A stretch of DNA of 64,000 bases, taken from assembly GCA_947167455.1 (NCBI GenBank), contig CAMVIB010000005.1, positions 1 through 64,000 on the forward strand, in the 5' to 3' direction. Of this stretch, positions 54,005-62,417 are shown piece by piece. The notes beneath the pieces are model-generated. The model made no database searches, was not told the DNA's origin, and worked only from the letters and a program-made list of their open reading frames with translations. Each line of letters starts with the position of its first letter. Position 1 is the stretch's first letter. Position numbers and translations under genes: made by a program. The DNA comes from an uncultured Prevotellaceae bacterium. GTDB taxonomy: Bacteria > Bacteroidota > Bacteroidia > Bacteroidales > Bacteroidaceae.

Positions 54005-56164
54005 TCAGAATATCACTGCTGCACACTGTGGCTGTATTGTCAGTGTGACGCGTCCGCGCTTGTCGGTCTTTAGTGCTGACTGCTGCGGCGTCTTGCCGTC
54101 CTTGCCGTCGTGGAGCAGGGTTGCCGTCTCGGCTTTGAAGCCGGCGAGCGATGAGAGGTCGATGTTCAGCGTCTTGGCCGTTGCCTCGGCATTCATTGCT
54201 GCGACATACCACTTCTGTCCGTGGCGTCGTGCCATGACGATGTACTTGCCCGGATAGCCGTCGATGAATCGCGTCTCGTCCCATGTCGTGGGCACCTGGC
54301 GCATGAAGTTGATTTCGAACTTAGGCTGCTCGGTGAGGTCGCGTGGTGTCAGTGCGAAGTTCTGTCCGCTGCTCTGGAAGGCAATAGCCGTTGCGAGCTC
54401 GAAGATGTCGGAGGTGCGTCGCGTGCTGCCTCCGTCGGCGTTGCGGTTGAGGCGTTTCTGAAGCACCGTGCCGCCATATTCCATCGATGCCACGGTGTTG
54501 CGCACGAAGGGGTGCAGGCAGGCATGTCGCGCCTCCATGTCGCAGAATCCCTGGCTGAAGACGAGGTTCTCTGATGCGAGCACGGCCTCTGAGCTGCAGT
54601 AGTTGGGGTACATGCGCTCCCATCCTCGTGGCAGCGTGCATCCGTGGAAGATGACTTGGATGCCGTAGTCGTTGGCATCGGAGAGGATGGCCTCGTAGAG
54701 GCGCATGGTCTCCTGCTTGTCGCCGGCGAAGAAATCCACCTTGATGCCTGCCACGCCGTGGTCGCGGAGCCAGCGCATCTCCTGTTTGCGAACGATGGGA
54801 TTGTGCATGCACTGGCGGGCGCACTGGGGTGCGTCGTTCCATCCGCCGTTGCTGTTGTACCACACCCAGGGGCGTACGCCCTTCTGCTTGCAGTAGGCGA
54901 AGAGTTTCTCCATGCCCTCGCGGCCAATGTTCTTATACCACCCTCCGTCGATGAGGCATCCCTCCCATCCGAGTTCTGCTGCGAGGTTGATGAATGCCAC
55001 CTGGTCGTCGTAGTTGATGCTGGCATCCTGCCAGATGATCCACGACCATGTGTTGCGCGAGCCCTGGTAGTCGGTGGATGGCTCGTAGAGTGGTTCTACT
55101 ACGTCCCAGGGGATGGTGGTCTCGACGATGGGTTTGAGCGAAGGTCCGAAGGTGAGGGTGCGCCAGGGGGTGAAGCCTGCAAAGTCGTCGTGGCCATTGG
55201 TTTTGCAGTTGCCCAGCCCGAGCTGTGCGCCAGTGCTGCCGAAGCCGTTGTTCTCACCCTCCATGGGGAAGGCTATGGTCATGAGGCCGTCGGGGGTGGC
55301 GTCGCTGAGGTGGCTGGCACAGTAGGCGGAGCTGACGCCGGTCTCGCTAATTAAAAGCCAGGAGGCCCCTCTCCCCGCTCCCCCCGTGGGGGGGAGGGCC
55401 GCCAAGCTGATGTCATCTTTTACACTAGAGGACAGGGAGTTCTCCCCCCCACGGGGGGAGCTAGAGAGGGGCTTTATCTTGAAGAGGCACGGGAATGTCC
55501 AGCCGTGGCCGTACTGCGAGCGAGTGGTGGCGGGCTGGTCCCAGATGTAGTTTTCTTCGTAGCTGGGCTTGGTGCGCTTCCAGCCTATCATGGGGTCGCT
55601 CTGCGGGCAGATGAAGGCTGTGGTGCCGTCGGGGAGGTCGAAACCGGAGGCTTCGCCCGTGACGACGATGGAACCGGTTTCGCCACTCTGCAAGAAGCGG
55701 TAGCGGTAGGCGACGTTGTTGTTGAAGACGCTGAACTGGACGGTCATCATCACTCCACTTTTTTGGGCTTGAGGCGTGGTGAGGACGAGGGCGAAGCTGT
55801 TCTCTTCGCTGTTAATCTGGCTCTGTTTGCCCTGGCGGAGGTGGTAGCTGTGGCGGATGGTGCCTTCATGACGGATTGCTTCTACGAGGGTGAGGTTGCG
55901 CGAGAAGTCGGCGACGTCGGTGTATACTCCGAGGGGCGAGGGGTCGATGACGGGCACGTCGAGGGTGTCGGCCGCCGCGCCGCGCTTTTTGGGCTTGACG
56001 AGCTGGCGGTAGCCGGCGGTGTAGGTGAGGCGTCCGTCGGCGAGGCACACGTTGAGGTAGGTCATGCCGTCGGGCGAGAGCACGCGATAGTCGGTCTGTG
56101 CTGACGCCGACGCTGCCGCTATGGCGGCGATGATGGTCAGTGATAGCTTTCTGATTGCTTGCAT
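54005..56164 (-). CDS. Glycoside hydrolase family 97 enzyme with an in-frame repeat insertion
   Basis: A periplasmic-type enzyme (signal peptide ending ASASA) with the GH97 plan: N-terminal sandwich, catalytic barrel (TWSWIIWQDASINYDDQ, CLIDGGWYKNIG, HGVAGIKVDFFAGDKQ, IFHGCTLPRGWERMYPN) and C-terminal sandwich (KWYVAAMNAEATAKT). The Asp in KVDFF resembles the nucleophile of the retaining alpha-galactosidase branch; an alpha-glucosidase cannot be excluded. About 37 residues (PLSSSPRGGENSLSSS to GGAGRGA) interrupt the conserved FPCLFK...SWLLISETGV and are encoded by a palindromic repeat. The ATG at 56164 gives a proper signal peptide and a 7-bp gap from the patatin gene upstream. Confidence 0.92.
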   Translation of the reverse strand: MQAIRKLSLTIIAAIAAASASAQTDYRVLSPDGMTYLNVCLADGRLTYTAGYRQLVKPKKRGAAADTLDVPVIDPSPLGVYTDVADFSRNLTLVEAIRHEGTIRHSYHLRQGKQSQINSEENSFALVLTTPQAQKSGVMMTVQFSVFNNNVAYRYRFLQSGETGSIVVTGEASGFDLPDGTTAFICPQSDPMIGWKRTKPSYEENYIWDQPATTRSQYGHGWTFPCLFKIKPLSSSPRGGENSLSSSVKDDISLAALPPTGGAGRGASWLLISETGVSSAYCASHLSDATPDGLMTIAFPMEGENNGFGSTGAQLGLGNCKTNGHDDFAGFTPWRTLTFGPSLKPIVETTIPWDVVEPLYEPSTDYQGSRNTWSWIIWQDASINYDDQVAFINLAAELGWEGCLIDGGWYKNIGREGMEKLFAYCKQKGVRPWVWYNSNGGWNDAPQCARQCMHNPIVRKQEMRWLRDHGVAGIKVDFFAGDKQETMRLYEAILSDANDYGIQVIFHGCTLPRGWERMYPNYCSSEAVLASENLVFSQGFCDMEARHACLHPFVRNTVASMEYGGTVLQKRLNRNADGGSTRRTSDIFELATAIAFQSSGQNFALTPRDLTEQPKFEINFMRQVPTTWDETRFIDGYPGKYIVMARRHGQKWYVAAMNAEATAKTLNIDLSSLAGFKAETATLLHDGKDGKTPQQSALKTDKRGRVTLTIQPQCAAVIF
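55361..55477. repeat. Palindromic repeat element inserted inside the GH97 coding sequence
   Basis: Arms of about 33 bp, each containing GCTCCCCCCGTGGGGGG on the same or opposite strand, flank a 45-bp centre (TCTAGTGTAAAAGATGACAT on the minus strand). Each arm is itself palindromic. The insertion keeps the GH97 frame open and adds about 37 Ser/Gly/Pro-rich residues between two conserved blocks. Confidence 0.88.
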
Positions 56165-56171
56165 AGTAGTG

Positions 56172-57050
56172 TTACAGATTGGTTGGTTCGTGGTGTCTGT
56201 GCTCATAGCGCCTTATGGCGCTGAGCATCAGCTTGTAGCCCCGCTCGGCTATCGTCGCGCAGCGGTCGTAGTTGAAGTTGTAGCTGTCCATGGGTAGCTC
56301 CATGAGCATGTCGGGCGGCGTGATGCGCAGTTGCAGGCTTATGTTCTTCTGTATGAGTATGTGCAGTGAGTCTGAGACGAGCGACACGACGTTGACTTCG
56401 CCGAAGTCTTGGGGTATGAGGCGCTCAATGATGAAGTTGCGCCGTGGCGCCGGCGGCGTCTGTCGTCGCATGGGACGTATCGGTGCCGTGACGTTGGATG
56501 CCACGAGCAGGTCGCCCTCTGTGCGTACGACGTGTTCCAGCGGCATGCCGTTGCTGATGGCTCCGTCTATGAGATACATGTCTCCCCGTTCCACGGGGCG
56601 GAACAGTGTGGGCATGGAGATTGATGCCCTTATTGCCTCGAAGAGGCTTCCGCTGCGGAACACCACCTCCGAGTCGGTGCGTGTGTCCGTCGCAACGGCA
56701 CAGAAGGGTATGTTCATGTCCTCGATGAGCACGTCGGGCACAATCTCCTTGATGCGGTTTATCACGCGTTCGCCTTTCACCAAGTGGTTTATCCCCAGTG
56801 AGAAGTCTAAGAGCGCGATGACATCGCGGCGGGTGAGGGTGCAGAACCACTGCTTAACCTCTGGCAGGCGTCCGGCAGCATAGATCCCCCCTATGAGTGC
56901 GCCCATGGAGCTGCCTGCTATGGAGCTTATCTCATAGCCGCTGTCCACCAGTGCCTCGATGGCACCGATGTGTGCGTAGCCCCGGCAGCCTCCTGAGGAG
57001 AGCACGAGGGCTACTTTGCGCTTGTGGGGGATGGGGGATGGGGTGTTCAT
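56172..57050 (-). CDS. Patatin-like phospholipase (NTE/RssA family)
   Basis: A serine acyl hydrolase of 292 aa without a signal peptide. The oxyanion loop is SSGGCRGYAHIG, the nucleophile elbow GSSMG (Ser48), and the catalytic Asp lies in LIDGAISNGMP, completing the Ser-Asp dyad. Family members hydrolyse phospholipids or lysophospholipids. It lies directly before GH97 (7-bp gap) and may be cotranscribed with it, although no functional link is evident. The C-terminal region is basic and histidine-rich (YEHRHHEP). Confidence 0.93.
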   Translation of the reverse strand: MNTPSPIPHKRKVALVLSSGGCRGYAHIGAIEALVDSGYEISSIAGSSMGALIGGIYAAGRLPEVKQWFCTLTRRDVIALLDFSLGINHLVKGERVINRIKEIVPDVLIEDMNIPFCAVATDTRTDSEVVFRSGSLFEAIRASISMPTLFRPVERGDMYLIDGAISNGMPLEHVVRTEGDLLVASNVTAPIRPMRRQTPPAPRRNFIIERLIPQDFGEVNVVSLVSDSLHILIQKNISLQLRITPPDMLMELPMDSYNFNYDRCATIAERGYKLMLSAIRRYEHRHHEPTNL

Positions 57051-57058
57051 TGTGAAGG

Positions 57059-57191
57059 GGCATCGCTATGAAAAAGCGATGCGCTGTCGTTCGGGGTGTG
57101 GCATTTAGGGTGTGGCATTTAGGGTGTGGCTTTGGGTGTGGCTTTGGGTTGGGCATCGCTATGAAAAAGCGATGCGCTGTCGTTCGGGGTG
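57059..57191. repeat. Pair of 40-bp direct repeats flanking a short tandem array
   Basis: Identical copies at 57059-57098 and 57152-57191 each contain the hairpin GCATCGCT-ATGAAAA-AGCGATGC, followed by GCTGTCGTTCGGGGTG. Between them lie two to three GTGTGGCATTTAGG units and two GTGTGGCTTTGG units. The block fills the gap between the patatin and PL11 genes. Confidence 0.92.
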
Positions 57192-57215
57192 GTGTCCGGG
57201 GGCGTGTTTTGCCGT

Positions 57216-59231
57216 TCAGAACTGCCAGCCACGGAAGAGCCTGCCGCTGCCTTCGAGCTCGGCACCGAAGTAGAAGCCAACGTTGGTGGGCTGGTTGTAG
57301 CCCACGTTCTGCATCGTCACGGAATGCCGATAGACGGGGTCGGTGAGGAATGTGTGGAAACGGTAGCGTGTGGGGAGGGGCGACACGTAGAGGCGCAGAT
57401 GGCGACTGTCGGGTGTGCGTGCCAGCACTTCCTCGCGCCAGTCGCCGATGACGTCGGCGCAGAGGCATGGGTTGGACTTCGTGCCGTTGTTGAAAGCCGT
57501 GCCTTCGAGGCGCATGATGGGTGTGCAGGACGTGGAGCCGCTGAAGTCGTAGTGGGCCTTGCCGGGGTCGCCCTCCTCGGTGTCAACATCTTGTTCGGTT
57601 TCGCCATGCTGTTGCGTCTTGTGGTCGGGGCGGTATTTGCTGATGGCCTCGTGGTCGAGCATCTCGCGCAGCAAGTCTCCGTCCCACCAGATGCCGAAGT
57701 TTATGGGAATCCGTGCCGAGCTGTCTGTCACCTCGCCGCGCACGTTGCAGATGCCGCCGGATGCCGACGACCACATCTCCAGGCCCGGGTTCGTGGGGTC
57801 GATGTCGGCAGCCATGCAGCGCCCGACATCTTTCGATGACAGGATCTGGAATATCACTTGTCCTGTTGCGGCATCGCGGAAGTCGCTGCCGTCGCGGCGG
57901 TTCTCGTGGCAGTCCCATACCTGTAGGGACTCGTCGGAGGGCATGAATGCCGTGAGGTGCATGGCATCGCCGTGGCCGAAGCCCGTGTTGTAGAGGCCTG
58001 TGCCGTCGTGATCTACGGCCATGGAGCCGTAGGTGATCTCGTCGAAGCCGTCGCCATCGACATCGCCGACGCGCAGGTTGTGGTTGCCTTGTCCGGCATA
58101 GTCGCGCCATTCCGTGGTGTTGGTGTCGAACACCCAGCGTGTCGAGAGCTTAGTGCCGTCGAAGTCGTAGGCCGCTATGCCGGTTCGTGTGTAGTAGCCT
58201 CGGCAGAAGATGGCACTGAGATGCTTGCCGTCGAGGTAGCCGCAGGCAGCCAGGAAGCGGTCGCTGCGGTTGGCATAGTTGTCGCCCCATGCACGCAGCT
58301 CGCCGCGTTCAGGGATATATGGTGCGGAATCTATGGCACGGCCTGTGCGTCCGTCGAACACCGTCACCCACTCCGGCCCGCGGTCTATGAATCCTCCGCG
58401 GCGACGCTTGGCATCGGGGCCACGAAACTCCTCGCGCGGGAAGTGGTTGGCGCCATAATGTGTCTCGGCGTTGGGCATCACGCGATGGTCGGCCTCGGCG
58501 TCACCGAGGATGGCGCCCGTGCCGTCGATGGTGCCGTCGCTGGTGCGTACCACCAGCTCTGCCGTGCCGTTGCCGTCGAGGTCGGCCACGATGAACGGCG
58601 TGTAGTGTGCTCCCGAACGTATGTTTCGCCCCAGGTTGACGCGCCACAAGGAGTGGCCATCGAGTGTCAGCGCCTCGAAAATGGTGGGCGATGTGAGGCC
58701 GCTCTGGCTGTTGTCGCGGCTATTGGCGGGGTCCCATTTCAACACTATCTCCATCCTGCCGTCTCCGTCGAGGTCGGCCATGGCGGCATCGTTGGCAATG
58801 TAGCCTGTGCGGCGCCCTTGGTCGTCGGTGAGAGAGTCGGGTGGTGTGATGGGGATGTCGATATAGCCAATGGGAGCGTTGGCAGGCAGCGTCCATCTGC
58901 CTGTGGCGGTGAGCTTGTCCTTGAGTCCCACGGCACGTACGCTGTAGCGCACGGCCTTCGTGGCGGCGTAGCAGTCTGTGAACATCGTGGGCTCACCTCG
59001 TCCCATGCGTGCCACGACCTTGCTGCCCCGCAGCACCTCGAAGACGATGTCATGGGGGTCGGTGGGCAGGTATCGCCATGACACGAGGACGCTGTCGGGG
59101 GCTGTGCGCATGGCGACGACGCCCCTGTCGAGGCGTTCGCTGCACAGGTTACTGTAGTCATAGCGCGTCTGTGCGCTGATGTCGTGAGCCGACAATAGTG
59201 TGCTGACAATGAGTAGTGAGAGGCGCTTCAT
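57216..59231 (-). CDS. PL11-family rhamnogalacturonan lyase
   Basis: A secreted (signal peptide ending HDISA) beta-propeller lyase of about 671 aa with the canonical PL11 signature. It shows RLDRGVVAMRT, ADLDGDGRMEIVLKWDPANS with DNSQSGLT, VRTSDGTIDGTG, GDNYANRSDRFLAACGYLDG, DVDGDGFDEITYGSM, CADVIGDWREEVLAR and GFYFGAELEG at the end. Numerous DxDGDG loops bind calcium. It resembles the YesW/YesX type more closely than the giant PL11 protein at 18.7-23.4 kb. A Gln/Glu/Asp-rich loop (HKTQQHGETEQDVDTEEG) is inserted near residue 545. The ATG at 59231 was chosen for the signal peptide. Its product would be unsaturated rhamnogalacturonan oligosaccharides. Confidence 0.95.
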   Translation of the reverse strand: MKRLSLLIVSTLLSAHDISAQTRYDYSNLCSERLDRGVVAMRTAPDSVLVSWRYLPTDPHDIVFEVLRGSKVVARMGRGEPTMFTDCYAATKAVRYSVRAVGLKDKLTATGRWTLPANAPIGYIDIPITPPDSLTDDQGRRTGYIANDAAMADLDGDGRMEIVLKWDPANSRDNSQSGLTSPTIFEALTLDGHSLWRVNLGRNIRSGAHYTPFIVADLDGNGTAELVVRTSDGTIDGTGAILGDAEADHRVMPNAETHYGANHFPREEFRGPDAKRRRGGFIDRGPEWVTVFDGRTGRAIDSAPYIPERGELRAWGDNYANRSDRFLAACGYLDGKHLSAIFCRGYYTRTGIAAYDFDGTKLSTRWVFDTNTTEWRDYAGQGNHNLRVGDVDGDGFDEITYGSMAVDHDGTGLYNTGFGHGDAMHLTAFMPSDESLQVWDCHENRRDGSDFRDAATGQVIFQILSSKDVGRCMAADIDPTNPGLEMWSSASGGICNVRGEVTDSSARIPINFGIWWDGDLLREMLDHEAISKYRPDHKTQQHGETEQDVDTEEGDPGKAHYDFSGSTSCTPIMRLEGTAFNNGTKSNPCLCADVIGDWREEVLARTPDSRHLRLYVSPLPTRYRFHTFLTDPVYRHSVTMQNVGYNQPTNVGFYFGAELEGSGRLFRGWQF

Positions 59232-59257
59232 GATGTTCGTGTGTCGGATTTGCGCTA

Positions 59258-59265
59258 CAAAGATA
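59258..59265 (-). promoter_or_regulatory. -7 box for the second PL11 gene
   Basis: The minus strand reads TATCTTTG, 26 bases before the ATG. Confidence 0.65.
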
Positions 59266-59455
59266 GGCAAAAGTTCAGAGTCTGCCACCACAAAGGCTTA
59301 AATATTTCACGCAGACATGCAAAAAAAGCCCCATCGTGACACCACGCCGTCGTCGTGCCTTGCCGCAGCGGCCGTGGTGTCTTGCCTTTAGTCATCAAAA
59401 GGAAGCAGTTTAAGCTTTTTCGCGGGTAAAAGTTGTCAATGTCGCTTAAAGTCCG

Positions 59456-59463
59456 TATCTTTG
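59456..59463 (+). promoter_or_regulatory. -7 box for the CLC channel gene
   Basis: TATCTTTG matches TAnnTTTG, with a TTG-containing candidate -33 box about 20 bases upstream (59433). It gives a leader of about 90 bases. The 59232-59556 gap otherwise holds only the divergent PL11 promoter and a GC-rich imperfect hairpin region. Confidence 0.65.
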
Positions 59464-59556
59464 TGCCGCGAACGTCGTGCCGCCGTGTCACTGCGGTGAG
59501 GGGCTGTGCCATGACTCCGTGTCTCGTGGGTCCGGCGTGTCGCGAACATATCAGAC

Positions 59557-61338
59557 ATGAATATTCACTGGGACAACATCATTATATGGCGCAAGCGTCA
59601 TGTCAGGGACAAACAGTTTATGCTGTTGATGGCTCTGGTGATAGGCGTGCTCACGGCTCTGGCGGGGCTGCTGCTGAAGTGGCTCATACATCAGATAGCG
59701 TATCTGCTCACGCACCAGTTCAGCATCACGGGTGCCAACTGGCTCTATCTGCTGTACCCCGTGGTGGGTATTCTCATAACGGGGCTGTTCGTACGCTACG
59801 TCGTTCGCGACGACATCGGTCATGGCATCACCAAGATTTTATATGCAATAGCCCGCAAGCAGAGCTGTATCAAGGCCCACAACACATGGACGAGTATCGT
59901 GGCTTCGGGCATCACCATCGGTTTCGGTGGCTCGGTGGGTGCTGAGGCACCTATCGTGCTGACGGGTTCGGCCATAGGCAGCAACCTCGGCCGCCTGTTC
60001 CGTCTGGACTCCAAGCAACTGATGCTCCTCGTGGGCTGTGGCGCCGCCGGTGCCGTGTCGGGAATCTTCAAGGCCCCCATCGCCGGGCTGGTGTTCACAC
60101 TCGAGGTGCTGATGATAGACTTCACTCTGGGCAGCCTGTTGCCCCTGCTGGTGTCGTGTGTCACGGCGGCGGCGGTCACCTTTGCCCTCTCGGGCTCTGG
60201 CAACCTCTTCGAGTTCCGGCTCACCGACGGCTTTGTCGTCGCACGCGTGCCCGCGTATATATTATTAGGTGTGTTCTGCGGATTCGTGTCGCTCTATTTC
60301 ACGCGCACGATGAACTGGCTTGAGGATCAGTTCCACCGTCTGGGGTCGCCATGGCGCCGTCTGTTGGTGGCAGGGCCCATACTGAGTGTGCTGATATTCC
60401 TCTTTCCCTCGCTATATGGCGAAGGCTACGACATGATACGCTTGTTGCTCAACGGACAGCGTGGTGCCGAGTGGAGTCAAGTGCTGGAGGGGTCGCTCTT
60501 CTATGGCATGCCCCACCTGCTGCTGCTCTACCTGGCCGGTATCATCGTCTTCAAGGTCTTTGCCACCACGGCTACAAACAGTGGCGGCGGCTGTGGCGGA
60601 ACATTCGCCCCGAGTCTCTTCGTGGGTTGTGTGGCAGGGTTCCTCTTTGCCTCGCTGTGGAACAAGATTCCCGGTGTCGTCGTGGAGGTGCCAGAGAACA
60701 GCTTCTCGCTCCTGGGCATGGCAGGCCTGATGAGCGGCGTGATGCATGCCCCGCTGACGGGCATCTTCCTCATTGCTGAGCTGACGAGCGGCTACGCGCT
60801 GTTCCTGCCGCTGATGATAGTGGCAGTGGCGTCGTACCTCACCATCATCATCTTCGAACCTCACAGCATCTACACCATGCGTCTGGCCCGCAAGGGCGAG
60901 CTCGTGACGCACAACAAGGATCAGGCCATTCTCACCCTGATGTCCATGGACAGTGTCATTGAGCGTTATGAGGAGTTCCTGCATCCCACCGACGACCTCG
61001 GCGAGATAGTACGTCAGATAGCATCGTCGTCGCGCGATGTCTTTCCCGTCGTCGATAAGGGCGGCAAGCTGCTTGCGGTGCTGGTGCTCGACCGTGTGCG
61101 ACACGTGATGTTCCGCACGGAACTCTACCATCGCCTGCATGTGTCAGACCTCATGTCGCCGTGTGCCGCACGCCTCACCCACCACGACACGATGGACGTG
61201 GTGATGGCGGCCTTCGAGCGCACCAAAGCCTGGACGCTGCCGGTGGTAGATGACAGCGGTGTCTTCGTGGGCTTCATTCGTCGCAGTCATGTCTTTGCAC
61301 TCTACCGCACCATGCTTCACGACCTCTCGGAGGAGTAG
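59557..61338 (+). CDS. CLC-family chloride channel/transporter with two CBS domains
   Basis: The 593-aa membrane protein has the CLC fold: FGGSVGAEAPIV (gating Glu130, equivalent to E148 of E. coli ClcA), KAPIAGLVFTLEVL, NSGGGCGGTFAPSLFVG and HAPLTGIFLIAELTSGY. Two cytoplasmic CBS domains occupy about residues 460-590 (VFPVVDKGGKLLAV, LPVVDDSGVFVGFI). The internal proton glutamate (E203 in ClcA) is replaced by Val184, as in CLC channels, and the GSGIP loop reads GHGIT. This suggests passive anion conduction rather than Cl-/H+ exchange. It is divergent from the PL11 gene and 44 bp ahead of fmt. Confidence 0.94.
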   Translation: MNIHWDNIIIWRKRHVRDKQFMLLMALVIGVLTALAGLLLKWLIHQIAYLLTHQFSITGANWLYLLYPVVGILITGLFVRYVVRDDIGHGITKILYAIARKQSCIKAHNTWTSIVASGITIGFGGSVGAEAPIVLTGSAIGSNLGRLFRLDSKQLMLLVGCGAAGAVSGIFKAPIAGLVFTLEVLMIDFTLGSLLPLLVSCVTAAAVTFALSGSGNLFEFRLTDGFVVARVPAYILLGVFCGFVSLYFTRTMNWLEDQFHRLGSPWRRLLVAGPILSVLIFLFPSLYGEGYDMIRLLLNGQRGAEWSQVLEGSLFYGMPHLLLLYLAGIIVFKVFATTATNSGGGCGGTFAPSLFVGCVAGFLFASLWNKIPGVVVEVPENSFSLLGMAGLMSGVMHAPLTGIFLIAELTSGYALFLPLMIVAVASYLTIIIFEPHSIYTMRLARKGELVTHNKDQAILTLMSMDSVIERYEEFLHPTDDLGEIVRQIASSSRDVFPVVDKGGKLLAVLVLDRVRHVMFRTELYHRLHVSDLMSPCAARLTHHDTMDVVMAAFERTKAWTLPVVDDSGVFVGFIRRSHVFALYRTMLHDLSEE

Positions 61339-61382
61339 CCTGTCGTCATCCTGAAAATGCTATCCTTACCCTGTCAATCAAT

Positions 61383-62414
61383 ATGGAAAATAACAACTCT
61401 GACTCTCTCACCGACATGCGCATAGTGTTCATGGGAACGCCCGACTTCGCCGTGGAGTCTTTGCGGCGCCTCGTGGAGGCTGGATGCAATGTCGTGGGCG
61501 TGGTGACGATGCCCGACAAGGCCATAGGACGCCACCATGATACTCTGCAGCCTTCGCCTGTGAAGCAGTATGCCGTGGCCAACGGAATACCGGTGCTGCA
61601 GCCCGAGCGTCTGCGCGACGAGACCTTCCTCGCCCAGCTGCGTGACCTCCGTGCCGACCTCCAGGTGGTGGTGGCCTTCAGGATGCTGCCTGAGGTGGTG
61701 TGGGCCATGCCCCCGCTCGGCACGTTCAACCTGCATGCCGCCCTACTGCCGCAGTACCGCGGCGCAGCGCCCATCAACTGGGCTGTCATAAATGGCGACT
61801 CGCAGACGGGCGTGACGACATTCTTCCTCGACCACGACATCGACACGGGACGCATCATACACCGTGTGCCGGTGGAGATAGGCCTGCGCGACACCGCCGG
61901 CGACATCCACGACCGCCTCATGGACATCGGCGCAGACCTCGTGGTGAAGACTGTGCGCGACATCGCCGCAGGCAGCATCGCCACCATGGCACAGGACGAG
62001 CTGACAGACGCCGATGGCTGCGGCCCGCTGCGTCCCGCCCCCAAGCTCTTCCGCGAGAACACCGAGCTGATGTGGAGCCGCCACACCGCCATGTCGGCAT
62101 ATAACTTCGTACGCGGACTCTCGCCATATCCTGCGGCATGGACCACACTGCGCAGTGCCGACGGTCGCCAGACACAGCTTAAGATATTCTTTGCCGAGGT
62201 GGCAGATACTAACACCGATGGCACACGCCACACCGATGGCGCCGTGCCGTGCGATGTGCCTTTGCGCATCGACGGCGGACGGTTGCTCGTGGATATGGCG
62301 GGCGGCACATTGAGCCTTACCGACATACAGCTCGCTGGCAAACGACGTATGAAGGCCGCAGAGTTCCTGCGGGGCGCACATCTCGACGGAGCGGTATTCA
62401 CCGAGACACACTGA
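61383..62414 (+). CDS. fmt: Methionyl-tRNA formyltransferase
   Basis: Formylates initiator Met-tRNA using 10-formyl-tetrahydrofolate. The N-terminal domain has RIVFMGTPDFAVESL, the catalytic NLHAALLPQYRGAAPINWA and TTFFLDHDIDTGRII, conserving the Asn/His/Asp triad. The C-terminal domain contains YNFVRGLSPYPAAWT and ends LAGKRRMKAAEFLRG. The length is 343 aa. An internal ATG at 61416 (MRIVFMG) is an alternative start without the 11-residue hydrophilic extension. Next to the CLC gene and 3 bp before the helicase gene. Confidence 0.97.
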   Translation: MENNNSDSLTDMRIVFMGTPDFAVESLRRLVEAGCNVVGVVTMPDKAIGRHHDTLQPSPVKQYAVANGIPVLQPERLRDETFLAQLRDLRADLQVVVAFRMLPEVVWAMPPLGTFNLHAALLPQYRGAAPINWAVINGDSQTGVTTFFLDHDIDTGRIIHRVPVEIGLRDTAGDIHDRLMDIGADLVVKTVRDIAAGSIATMAQDELTDADGCGPLRPAPKLFRENTELMWSRHTAMSAYNFVRGLSPYPAAWTTLRSADGRQTQLKIFFAEVADTNTDGTRHTDGAVPCDVPLRIDGGRLLVDMAGGTLSLTDIQLAGKRRMKAAEFLRGAHLDGAVFTETH

Positions 62415-62417
62415 CCG

